Positions 24,414-31,676 of a stretch of 52,022 bases of DNA are shown in pieces. Made by a program: the position numbers and the translations under genes. Position 1 is the first letter of the stretch; each line of letters opens with the position of its first letter. The notes under the pieces were generated by a model. It was not told where the DNA came from. It ran no database searches and was given only the letters and a program-made list of their open reading frames with translations. Source of the stretch: a virus; IMG/VR virus record IMGVR_UViG_3300028706_000008, positions 1 to 52,022 of that record; one strand, given 5' to 3'.

Positions 24414-25143
24414 TTGTTGTCACTTCCTCGGTCGCAGCCTCTTGCGAGGGGGCATCCGGCGTTACGTCCGCAGCCTCTTGCGAGGGGGCATCGGTTACAC
24501 CTTGTGTCGGTTGTTCGACAATCCCTGCGTCATCGTGTCGTAGCCTTAACACTACCTCAGATTTAGTGCCACGAATAGTGATTCCACGCGCTTTACATTC
24601 TTTTTGGAGTTCTCTTATGGTGAAAGAATTGTAATCAATTTCCCCACCAAACGGATTGTCAACATCGGGGACTATCATCATTTCTTCAGTAACTTCAACA
24701 GGTCTGTCAAAAGTAAACCCAACTGTATCTTCGATAACATTTTCAATAACTTCAACAACGTCTTCTACCCTCTCTTGTATTTCTTCCGCTACGTCTTCCA
24801 CTACGTCACCTATTGCGCCTCTAGCGGATTCAACCCATGACGGCTCTATCTGCTCTATCTGCTCTTCTATTTCTTCTAGTATAGGTTCTACTATAGGTTC
24901 TACTACGGTATCTTCTGTAACATCTTCTATTTCTCGAATTATGGGCGCTAGTACAGTAGTCTCTGTAATGGTTTTACCTTCGTTTATCATTTTAACAACC
25001 ATCGCATCTACGACATTTCTAGAATTAGTCTTTAACAAAGCCTTATCGTATGGTACTTTGACAATATCAATTAGCCAATAGACATATTTTTCATGAGAAT
25101 TGCGTGAGTAGAATTGAACTCTTTTAACAGCAGTTGGTAACAC
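24370..25143 (-). CDS. SAP-domain protein with acidic repeats, 257 aa
   Basis: GTG at 25143 is preceded by GAGGTGG 4 bases upstream, which overlaps the tail-tube stop. Residues 1-65 are a compact alpha/beta part. Residues 65-150 are a low-complexity Glu/Val/Ile stretch (IEEIEEQIEQIEPSW and VEDVAEEIQERVEDVVEVIE), predicted as long acidic helices. Residues about 167-205 form a SAP-like helix-extended-helix motif (SFTIRELQKECKARGITIRG, then KSEVVLRLR). The C-terminus is a disordered Asp/Glu/Thr tail with a perfect repeated DAPSQEAA unit. SAP motifs usually bind DNA, which is unusual for a gene between tail tube and chaperones. Its role in tail assembly is unknown. Confidence 0.7.
   Translation of the reverse strand: MLPTAVKRVQFYSRNSHEKYVYWLIDIVKVPYDKALLKTNSRNVVDAMVVKMINEGKTITETTVLAPIIREIEDVTEDTVVEPIVEPILEEIEEQIEQIEPSWVESARGAIGDVVEDVAEEIQERVEDVVEVIENVIEDTVGFTFDRPVEVTEEMMIVPDVDNPFGGEIDYNSFTIRELQKECKARGITIRGTKSEVVLRLRHDDAGIVEQPTQGVTDAPSQEAADVTPDAPSQEAATEEVTTNDDSRQTELTDEEE
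24433..24492 (-). repeat. Perfect 24-bp direct repeat, two copies
   Basis: Copies at 24433-24456 and 24469-24492 are identical and start 36 bases apart, in frame, encoding DAPSQEAA twice in the disordered tail of the SAP-domain protein. Codon-level identity indicates a recent duplication. Confidence 0.85.
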
Positions 25144-25152
25144 TATACCACC

Positions 25153-27630
25153 TCAAGCGTGTATAACTGTATCAACAGCGATAACCTTTACTGATTTAGG
25201 TAGAATCTTTAGTTTTGCCCTCAATGGTCCTTTATCCTCAGGTACGGGTAGTGGTGCTTCAACGATGTAATAATCATCCATTAGTATGTCAATAGATTCT
25301 GCCGTACCGCTAGATACTTGTTTTGTGAAAGATAAACGTATCATGTCTGCATCTGTTTGCGCAGTCTCGTCTGTTTCATCAAAGTTTTCAACTGCTCTAC
25401 GCATATTGTGATAGAATAGAGGGTCGTCTACGATTATCTCCATTTCAAGGTCATACTCTGTTTTACCCTCTACTGCTAGTGTAGGGTTACGAGTACCAGC
25501 AAATGGCACTTGGTCAGTAGCACTATTCGCTATGTTAGCCGCACCAATAGTATAGTACTGCTCTACACCAGTCTTACCGTTTAATGTGAATGAAACAACT
25601 TGACCCAATGTTGTACCTAGCATAGATATAGAACCGTTGTAAAACATAAATGGTTTCTGAGTCCCTTTACCAATACCTGAAATCTTTCTCTTTACTTCTG
25701 TATTAGCAGTATCTTCAAAGAGTCTGTGTGTATTGTATCTATCTCCCTTGTTACTTGCTTCTAACCTACCAGTATCTGTGTAACACAATGCTGAATCGAA
25801 GTTTGCTGTCAATCTTAGAGCAGCGTCTGTGTCTGTGGTTAGTGAGAAATCTTTCACTTTACAGCCTCTAAAGACACGTGTTAGTTGTTTTGAATCTCCT
25901 GTACCACCATCGGTAGTACCATCGTTACTGTCTATGTCTCTTCTTCTAACACTGACTTCCATAGCAAAAGAAGGCACAGTTGTACGAGAGAAGAACAAAT
26001 GACTGACTGGTTTAGTGATTGCCCCTGTGGTCGTGTTTCTATGTGGACTACCATTGCTATCATCTGCTGCATATCTAGCAAACTCTACTACTGTATTATC
26101 TTCATACGAGAATTGTAGAGGGTCGTCTAACCAAACTTTACCAATACCACCAGTTACAGTAATGGCTACTATTCTTCTTGCTTCTTCTTTCATAGCCTTA
26201 TCAATTATTTTCGTAGCGTCTACATTCGGCCATGCAGAAATATCTCTTGGGTCAAAAGTTAGAGTACCATTAGTTACACTACCACCTGTGGTGGATGCAC
26301 TCAATTCAAAAGTAGTAGAGTTAGTTATACTAGATACTGTCGCACCACTAGGAATATCTGTACCGGACACAGACATACCAACAATTAACTTAGCGGTACT
26401 ATCCATTGTAATAGTTGGGTCATCGTTGTAGCCACAAGTAGCGTCTGTAAATACTTCCGCATTTACATTTGTATCTCTGTAACTCTGCACATCTACTTTG
26501 TCAACACCTTCTGTATTGTCACCGCCGAGTAAGAAAACGTAATCACCTACACCTACATTCACAGAATTAATTGCTGGATTAGTAGAACCGCTACTATCGA
26601 ATGTAATGTACGAGTCACCTGAATAAGCGGCTGCTGTCAATGTATATGTTTCACTTCCATGCCCATCTTGTCTAACTTCCGGTGCACTTACAACTTCATG
26701 TCCTAAACAATAATAGAACCATCGACCATTGTGTATGTTACACTCGAATGAACCACCGGTATTAGTAAATCTGCCCGGTACTTGTACTGCCACATCTCTA
26801 CCAAGTCCTACAACATGGTATCTCTTGAGGTCTACTTTAGTCTCAGGAAGTGCGACAGTGCTTACTAGTCCAACGAATTGGTCAGTCAATACACTCTCAG
26901 CAGATGTGTTTGCTGCATCAGCGTGTTGCATACCTACGTCCATCGCAGGTGTCGTAAAAGGTAAGATAGTCATTACATCATTAGCCTTAGAATCTTTGTC
27001 TACTGAACTATGGTCTGTTTTCAAAGCGGGTGTAATAGTAATTTCGGTACATCCGTTGTTATCACCACTTGTAGCAACTTCTTGTTTAATTATAGTAAAC
27101 ATCCTACCCGATACCGCATAGTCGTCTTGCGTATCCCATTCAGGACTGCCACTTGCTATTGTAAATATTACTTTACTGCCGACTAACATACCATTAGGGT
27201 ATTCAAGAATGCCTTCAAATACAGGAGTATCCGCTTGACCACCTCTAAAAGAAATTACACTAGTATCACTTACTGTATCTTTATCTCCACCACCAGCGAT
27301 AAACTTGAAATCGGGGTCAAAGGTTAGTGTACCGTTAGTTACAGCACCACCAGTAGTAGCAACAGATAAAGTAAATGAAGTCGTTGCTCCGGCAGCATTA
27401 GAACTTACTATTGAGGCAACATAAGCGTCAGTTGGAATACCTGTACCAGTCACTCGTAATCCAGTTACTATTGCAGCATTAGCATCGTTTGTTATTGTTA
27501 CAGCATTATTGTAATCACAAGTAGCATCTGTAAAAGATGTACCTGCTGCATAATCATGCTCTAATCTCACTCCTGTTTCGTGTCCGAAGGTTATCTCGGA
27601 CAAATCACCCTTGTATACTGTCGATGGCAT
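25153..27630 (-). CDS. Major tail tube-like protein with inserted beta domains, 825 aa
   Basis: ATG at 27630 follows GAGGTGAG by 8 bases. The core segments VGLVSTVALPETKVDLKRYH, then VVGLGRDVAVQVPGRFTNTG and FECNIHNGRWFYYCLGHE (residues about 240-315), and the C-terminal YDLEMEIIVDDPLFYHNMRR region resemble phage tail-tube proteins. Gene order (after the tail terminator, before chaperones and tape measure) agrees. At 825 residues it is two to four times the usual length. The excess is partly explained by two copies of a 60-67-residue beta domain (about residues 38-104 and 399-459), each with VxGxxIPxxAxV and TLTFDP, presumably displayed on the tail surface. A sheath protein is a less likely alternative, since no sheath motif is visible. 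Confidence 0.65.
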   Translation of the reverse strand: MPSTVYKGDLSEITFGHETGVRLEHDYAAGTSFTDATCDYNNAVTITNDANAAIVTGLRVTGTGIPTDAYVASIVSSNAAGATTSFTLSVATTGGAVTNGTLTFDPDFKFIAGGGDKDTVSDTSVISFRGGQADTPVFEGILEYPNGMLVGSKVIFTIASGSPEWDTQDDYAVSGRMFTIIKQEVATSGDNNGCTEITITPALKTDHSSVDKDSKANDVMTILPFTTPAMDVGMQHADAANTSAESVLTDQFVGLVSTVALPETKVDLKRYHVVGLGRDVAVQVPGRFTNTGGSFECNIHNGRWFYYCLGHEVVSAPEVRQDGHGSETYTLTAAAYSGDSYITFDSSGSTNPAINSVNVGVGDYVFLLGGDNTEGVDKVDVQSYRDTNVNAEVFTDATCGYNDDPTITMDSTAKLIVGMSVSGTDIPSGATVSSITNSTTFELSASTTGGSVTNGTLTFDPRDISAWPNVDATKIIDKAMKEEARRIVAITVTGGIGKVWLDDPLQFSYEDNTVVEFARYAADDSNGSPHRNTTTGAITKPVSHLFFSRTTVPSFAMEVSVRRRDIDSNDGTTDGGTGDSKQLTRVFRGCKVKDFSLTTDTDAALRLTANFDSALCYTDTGRLEASNKGDRYNTHRLFEDTANTEVKRKISGIGKGTQKPFMFYNGSISMLGTTLGQVVSFTLNGKTGVEQYYTIGAANIANSATDQVPFAGTRNPTLAVEGKTEYDLEMEIIVDDPLFYHNMRRAVENFDETDETAQTDADMIRLSFTKQVSSGTAESIDILMDDYYIVEAPLPVPEDKGPLRAKLKILPKSVKVIAVDTVIHA
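26254..26436 (-). repeat. Reused beta-domain module, copy B (tail tube-like protein)
   Basis: This encodes about 61 residues with VGMSVSGTDIPSGATVSSIT and NSTTFELSASTTGG, ending in NGTLTF. It is closest to copy A in the giant tail protein, including near-identity at DNA level over the strand encoding SITNSTTFELS. Confidence 0.75.
27319..27519 (-). repeat. Reused beta-domain module, copy C (tail tube-like protein)
   Basis: This encodes about 67 residues with VTGLRVTGTGIPTDAYVASI and an extended loop before SFTLSVATTGGAVTNGTLTF. It is the most diverged of the three copies, but its ends (ATC-D-YNN and NGTLTFDP) match copy B of the same gene. Confidence 0.7.
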
Positions 27631-27644
27631 GGCTCTCTCTCACC

Positions 27645-28094
27645 TCATGGGATTAACTCTGCAAAGATAACAACTTCTATCTGAAAGGTCATTCTGAACA
27701 GTTTTTTACTTCTATCTGATAAGTCGGTACGTGTTTTGTACACAAGCCTATCAAAGTTTACACCATCACCTTTCCTTTTAAGATGTATGCATCTTCTTAA
27801 TTCGTTCTCCATCTTTTTCAGTTGGTCTCTACTTCTCGTAGTACGCATATCAACTGTAATATTGATACGTGTGGTGACGAAATCATACAACATCTCAGGT
27901 AACTCTTCGTTATGTGCTGTTTCAAACACCATAATATAATCCGTTCTATCAAGGTCAAGTCTCTTACCACGTTCAGGACTTTCATCTGCTATATCAATAA
28001 TCACAGGTTTGTAATTGTTAGTGTTACCTCTAGTCCAGTTATTTTTGAGTACATCAAGTACTACATCAATACCTTCATCGAATGTCGCTACCAT
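27645..28094 (-). CDS. Tail terminator / tail completion-like protein, 149 aa
   Basis: The protein has an N-terminal helix (TFDEGIDVVLDVLKNNW), a central strand pair (DYIMVFETAHNE) and a beta-alpha-beta pattern ending in RMTFQIEVVIFAE. This alpha/beta arrangement, the length and the position between adaptor and tail tube fit gpU-like tail terminators or minor head-tail joining proteins that cap the tube and bind the head. ATG at 28094 has AAGGAG 9 bases upstream and overlaps the upstream gene by 7 bases. The family call is by fold-like pattern and gene order only. Confidence 0.55.
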   Translation of the reverse strand: MVATFDEGIDVVLDVLKNNWTRGNTNNYKPVIIDIADESPERGKRLDLDRTDYIMVFETAHNEELPEMLYDFVTTRINITVDMRTTRSRDQLKKMENELRRCIHLKRKGDGVNFDRLVYKTRTDLSDRSKKLFRMTFQIEVVIFAELIP

Positions 28095-28420
28095 TTAGCA
28101 AACTCCTTCTTACGTTTTTCACGCTCATGGGCTTTAAAATCAGGTACTAATTTACCACCATCATTCTTTAGTTTGTGTTCCATAAGACCGGGGGATTCTG
28201 TCATCATTCGTCTATTGACTCTATTTTTCATCGCAGATTCTTGCTCAATGCTCATGTTTTTGGGTTCTAGTCCTCTTTCAGAACGTTCTACAGCCTCTCT
28301 ATATTCCGCCGGACCTTCTGTGACTGCCTTTTGTAAATCTGCTTGATACTCTTTATTACTTAATTCAGCAGTTATAGTTTTCTTCCACTCATCGTAAACT
28401 ATTTTTTCTGTATCACTCAA
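28088..28420 (-). CDS. Small charged neck-region protein, 110 aa, unrecognised
   Basis: TTG at 28420 is preceded by GAGGTGG at 6 bases and overlaps the adaptor stop by 8 bases. The protein is strongly charged and probably all helical (DEWKKTITAELSNKEY; KAHEREKRKKEFAKW at the C-terminus). No domain is recognised. Its position between adaptor and tail terminator suggests a head-tail joining or head-closure component, though head-closure proteins are normally beta-barrels, so the fit is poor. Confidence 0.65.
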   Translation of the reverse strand: MSDTEKIVYDEWKKTITAELSNKEYQADLQKAVTEGPAEYREAVERSERGLEPKNMSIEQESAMKNRVNRRMMTESPGLMEHKLKNDGGKLVPDFKAHEREKRKKEFAKW

Positions 28421-29981
28421 AGGTAACCACCTCTATATAACGAGGAAATGTCTTTTCTATGTCCATTTTGTAAAGTTGAATCTTAGACGATATGTCTACA
28501 TTCTGTGTACCTTCAGGTATGAGTACGCTTCTATCGTCACTTAAGAGTAAGTCAATGGCTACCATTTTAGTACATATATCTTCAATAGCCTTGTCTACAT
28601 ATCTTTCGCCATAAATATAAGATGTTTTGATTGCATTCCATTCAAAGAAAGGGTATGAGTTGTTAAAGTAGATAATGCCCATTTCTGAATCCATCCACCA
28701 ATCGCGCAAACGACCTTTATCTCCACTAGAACTACCACCGTGTAAATCAATAACAAACTTATCTTGCTTTAATGCCCCAGCGATATCAGATAACGCAGAA
28801 CCTACAACTATCGTACAGCCCGTAAACGTAGTATCTGTTTTTCCTGTGTAACTAAATACATCCCCACTAGCGTCTACAACTACTCCAGCAGCCACAAATC
28901 CATCTGTCGTGGCTACTGTTATTGTTGTACTAGCCAAACTAGTAAATGTAGTGCTTACACTAGTAGTTTGAGAGATTTCAATATTGGTATTTGTGGTAAC
29001 TATACTAGAAGATTCTCCACCTTTTGTATCTCTCATACTTGTAATTTTTATAATCCCCGTACCATAATCCGAATTTGCAGATGCTAAAAACTCATTATGT
29101 ACAGCCACGTTAGAAGTATTACCTTCAAGAGTAAAGGCTGGTACAAATTCCACAGATGTTTTGCCTACTCTATCTTCTTTATTAATTAAATCAGCAAGAT
29201 TCTGTGCTGTTGTATTTTTATCAAAAGCAGACCTCCATTGATTAGTACCTGTACCAATTGTCATTGTCGCTGCCGTCCCATTACCCGGTGATAGGACTAT
29301 AGAACCTGTTTCTCCTTGTACCGTTTCAGGAATTAAAAGACGTGCTTCCGCTGATGCTATCTCTCTATAATCGTCTCCTTGCCATAGTTCAAGACGTAAT
29401 ATTTGCTGTACATTTCTAAATAATAGAGGCGCTGTACCTACATAATCTGTGTAGTATCTACGTCTATACGGCTTGTATGTGTCGAAATTAATGTATTCCG
29501 CTTGCACAAGATAAGGTCTCCAAGCATTATGGGTTCTATTGTCTATGTGGTCTTGCATACGTAGTATAATATCTTCAACTTTACTTTTCGTAACACCTCG
29601 TGTTCTACCATTAGAGAAAGAGGCTTGATTCTGAATGTAAGTGTTATCAGCAGTTTGATAATCTGATGCGGTAACAGTACCACTAGCAAAAGGTAATTTT
29701 ACACCATTGATGCTTGTTGTAGGTGCGCCAATTTCTTTTTCAAATCCCATTGGGTCTGCATCTGAATAAACAAGTATAACGTCTCCTGAAGAGAATCCAA
29801 TATTTCTATAATCAGCACCAGTAACATACACGCCGTTATTATCGCTATTATATGAGGCAACTACCGCTTCTTGTGGGCCTATGTCTAATAAATCAGCAAC
29901 TTTCTGTGCTGTGGTATAAACGACTGCTGTTGGGTCAAGAGGTCTTGTCTCTCCCTCACCCGGACTGAATACTTGTGGCAT
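28413..29981 (-). CDS. Head-tail adaptor-like protein with beta insertion, 522 aa
   Basis: The N-terminus has VVYTTAQKVADLLDI, and a helical segment SKVEDIILRMQDHIDNRTHN (about residues 130-150) is followed by WRPYLVQAEYINFDTYK. The C-terminus returns to helices (YVDKAIEDICTKMVAIDLLL). The helix-strand-helix frame resembles portal adaptors (gp6/gp15-like) that bind the portal and end in a helix. Residues about 200-420 are a Thr/Ser/Gly-rich beta insertion that includes VVVDASGDVFSYTGKTDTTF, similar to a segment in the 427-residue tail protein. ATG at 29981 overlaps the preceding stop (TAATG), with GAGGCGAGG upstream. Adaptors are usually 100-200 aa, so this one is expanded. Confidence 0.55.
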   Translation of the reverse strand: MPQVFSPGEGETRPLDPTAVVYTTAQKVADLLDIGPQEAVVASYNSDNNGVYVTGADYRNIGFSSGDVILVYSDADPMGFEKEIGAPTTSINGVKLPFASGTVTASDYQTADNTYIQNQASFSNGRTRGVTKSKVEDIILRMQDHIDNRTHNAWRPYLVQAEYINFDTYKPYRRRYYTDYVGTAPLLFRNVQQILRLELWQGDDYREIASAEARLLIPETVQGETGSIVLSPGNGTAATMTIGTGTNQWRSAFDKNTTAQNLADLINKEDRVGKTSVEFVPAFTLEGNTSNVAVHNEFLASANSDYGTGIIKITSMRDTKGGESSSIVTTNTNIEISQTTSVSTTFTSLASTTITVATTDGFVAAGVVVDASGDVFSYTGKTDTTFTGCTIVVGSALSDIAGALKQDKFVIDLHGGSSSGDKGRLRDWWMDSEMGIIYFNNSYPFFEWNAIKTSYIYGERYVDKAIEDICTKMVAIDLLLSDDRSVLIPEGTQNVDISSKIQLYKMDIEKTFPRYIEVVTFE

Positions 29982-30280
29982 TAGAGCCTCGCCTCCTCGT
30001 TACGGCTACCGAGGTTATACTCCATAGGTCTGTCGCATGCGCCGCAGGTTGCTCTCCATAAAAAGTGAAGCATACCACAATGAGCACAGCGTGTACCTGC
30101 TCCTATATCGAGTACATCGGAGAGTTCACTCGTTCTTGTCCTCTGTTTAGTAGTGATACCGCTCAAAGGCGAGTCTGTATTCACTGTATGAGCGTCGTAT
30201 GTAATATCTGCGCGAACTGTTTGTTTTTGTGCTCTGCTTATGTCGTCGATATCAAGCGTTTGTAACTCGAATCCTGACAT
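29981..30280 (-). CDS. Zinc-ribbon small protein, 99 aa
   Basis: Four cysteines form CAHC (65/68) and CGAC (79/82), a classic treble-clef or zinc-ribbon spacing with an aromatic-rich loop (LHFLWRAT). The first 60 residues are polar and probably extended. ATG at 30280 follows an AAGGTGGTGTGAG tract. It lies between the head accessory proteins and the adaptor. Zinc ribbons in such small virion-region proteins may stabilise a minor capsid or neck component, or bind nucleic acid. The function is unknown. Confidence 0.7.
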   Translation of the reverse strand: MSGFELQTLDIDDISRAQKQTVRADITYDAHTVNTDSPLSGITTKQRTRTSELSDVLDIGAGTRCAHCGMLHFLWRATCGACDRPMEYNLGSRNEEARL

Positions 30281-30299
30281 TCACTCACACCACCTTCTA

Positions 30300-30494
30300 T
30301 TATGCTTTCTGATATATTACTAAGAATATATTTCCTAATACTGTGGTTGGCTCGACTGAGATTATTTTAGCACTAGCATAGCCAGTTAATGCTTCGATAT
30401 CAGTAGTCATAGCGGTGCTTAACGTACCGTCATTACCTGCCCCTGAGAAATCTCTAGGGCTGTAAGGTCCAATTACTTGTATCGCTTTTACCAT
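30300..30494 (-). CDS. Small beta-type head accessory protein, 64 aa
   Basis: The translation starts MVKAIQVIGPYSPRDFSGAG and ends IISVEPTTVLGNIFLVIYQKA, an alternating hydrophobic pattern typical of a tiny beta-sandwich. GGTGA lies 5 bases before ATG 30494. It is the third of a run of short beta-rich genes after the major capsid protein (31247-31642, 30512-30790, this one). Small decoration or spike proteins with this look are common after capsid genes of marine phages. No specific family is recognised. Confidence 0.65.
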   Translation of the reverse strand: MVKAIQVIGPYSPRDFSGAGNDGTLSTAMTTDIEALTGYASAKIISVEPTTVLGNIFLVIYQKA

Positions 30495-30511
30495 TTAGGT
30501 CACCGCCTTAA

Positions 30512-30790
30512 TCAGCGCTTTCCTAATGCCCACCAAGAACCAGTGTTTCCACTGACGCAATCGACTACTAATGAGCCGGGTGCTGCGTCTGCGACGATAG
30601 CAAATGCTCCGTCTACGCCTCCACCAGTAACGTCACCAAAGGTGTCGCCCATTACTCCGCAAGCAAGAATATCTGATAGGCCCGTTACTATCGTGCCTGT
30701 TGCTACGCTCGCTGCGTTCCAATCTCCGGTAACCATCATCAGGTCGCCTAATACGTGTGTTCTGTTATCTTCTGTACTACTAAATGCCAT
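30512..30790 (-). CDS. Putative capsid decoration protein, 92 aa
   Basis: The protein starts MAFSSTEDNRTHVLGDLMMV and contains TGTIVTGLSDILACGVMG and SLVVDCVSGNTGSWWALGKR. This pattern of strands, a central Gly/Asp loop and a C-terminal W-x-ALG strand recurs in short marine-phage structural proteins near the capsid gene. AAGGAGAT lies 9 bases before ATG. A role as a surface decoration or cement protein is inferred from context and composition. Confidence 0.65.
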   Translation of the reverse strand: MAFSSTEDNRTHVLGDLMMVTGDWNAASVATGTIVTGLSDILACGVMGDTFGDVTGGGVDGAFAIVADAAPGSLVVDCVSGNTGSWWALGKR

Positions 30791-30804
30791 ATTTTTTTAT
30801 CTCC

Positions 30805-31236
30805 TTAAATTTCTTGTTCTGTTGTTTCTACTGCCTCAACAACTGCTTCTTCAATTGGAGTCTCTACGACTACAACTTCTTCGACAATTTCAGCGGCGAC
30901 TTCGACTACAACTTCTTCGACAGGGGCTGGGGTTAAAACACCATCCACCATTGATAACAATGAAGACTTAGTTTTGTATCCATTAGATACTTCTAGACCT
31001 TGTTGTTTTAACCATGTAACGATGTCTGCTTTTATCCAACCCACATCAGGTAGTCCGTCATTTAGCAAATCGTATGCTGCACCTTCTATTACAAACAATG
31101 ATGGTTTTAATTGCCTTTTATTAGCAACTAACCAATCTTCAGTAACTTCTACAGGATTACCTCTAATCCAGTCACCCATAGAGGGGTCTGTATTAGGTCT
31201 CATGTAGAGATTGCCAACAAATGTAACTATAGGCAG
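30805..31236 (-). CDS. HeH/SAP-like domain protein with acidic tail, likely CTG start, 143 aa
   Basis: The first in-frame ATG (31203) has no ribosome-binding site, but 11 codons upstream a CTG at 31236 lies 5 bases after GAGGTGG. The intervening codons read PIVTFVGNLY, which runs smoothly into MRPNTDPSMG; an in-frame TAA directly precedes the CTG. CTG initiation is therefore preferred; the ATG version would be 132 aa. Around residues 70-100 (CTG numbering) is a helix-extended-helix motif (IKADIVTWLKQQGLEVSNGY, then KTKSSLLSMV), like HeH/SAP domains. The last 40 residues are a Glu/Val repeat tail resembling that of the 257-residue SAP protein. It probably belongs to the capsid, function unknown. 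Confidence 0.65.
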   Translation of the reverse strand: MPIVTFVGNLYMRPNTDPSMGDWIRGNPVEVTEDWLVANKRQLKPSLFVIEGAAYDLLNDGLPDVGWIKADIVTWLKQQGLEVSNGYKTKSSLLSMVDGVLTPAPVEEVVVEVAAEIVEEVVVVETPIEEAVVEAVETTEQEI

Positions 31237-31241
31237 TTAAA

Positions 31242-31248
31242 CCACCTC
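31242..31248 (-). promoter_or_regulatory. Ribosome-binding site supporting the CTG start
   Basis: GAGGTGG on the minus strand overlaps the stop of the 131-residue gene and lies 5 bases before CTG 31236. No comparable site precedes ATG 31203. Confidence 0.6.
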
Positions 31249-31642
31249 AGTTGTATAGTACCATTACTGTTGTAACGTTTGCTGAACCACTTAGGTATTG
31301 CAAGGTTGCTGTTAGTCCTGTAAAGGATGCTCCAACTGCTACTGCTGCTGTACCACCATCGGTCGCCATAACGCTCAGGATTGCTGATGCTCCACCGGAG
31401 AGAATGATTGTTTCACCATCTGCTCCACCTGTTACGTTAATTAATGCCATCTTTGGTGCTGGGTCGTATCCGTTTGCTCCATCGCTATTTACTGCGCTGA
31501 ATGTACCCGGACCCCCGCCCGGATAGGATGTATCTGCTGCTCCATCTAACCATTCTGTAGTGTTATGAGAACCCGCTCTAAGTTCCCATGCTCCTACTAA
31601 TGCCGCTGTCGCTGTTCCGCCTAATGTTAATGTATCTGCCAT
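31247..31642 (-). CDS. Putative capsid decoration/accessory protein, 131 aa
   Basis: The first gene after the major capsid protein, with AAGGAGTGA 6 bases before ATG 31642. It is rich in Ala/Gly/Thr with alternating strands (TATAALVGAWELRAGSHNTT; MALINVTGGADGETIILSGG; SVMATDGGTAAVAVGASFTG). It has no catalytic or membrane motif. Position, size and beta composition fit a decoration or head-fibre protein on the capsid exterior. The Gly/Pro-rich loop around residues 42-48 may be a flexible insertion. No family match is claimed. Confidence 0.7.
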   Translation of the reverse strand: MADTLTLGGTATAALVGAWELRAGSHNTTEWLDGAADTSYPGGGPGTFSAVNSDGANGYDPAPKMALINVTGGADGETIILSGGASAILSVMATDGGTAAVAVGASFTGLTATLQYLSGSANVTTVMVLYN

Positions 31643-31676
31643 ATCTTTTCACTCCTTTATTATCTCCAAGACAACC

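Noticed and set aside
24433-24492. Two 24-bp repeats as a possible CRISPR or operator
   Set aside because: There are only two copies, in frame within a coding region, with no spacer array and no cas genes.
24656-25081. Plus-strand ORF of 141 codons rich in Ser/Thr/Ile
   Set aside because: It mirrors the Glu/Val repeat region of the SAP-domain gene; the composition reflects the repeat, not a protein.
30477-30971. Plus-strand ORF of 164 codons
   Set aside because: It lies antisense to three well-supported minus-strand genes, and its Leu/Gln-rich end is the complement of the acidic repeat.
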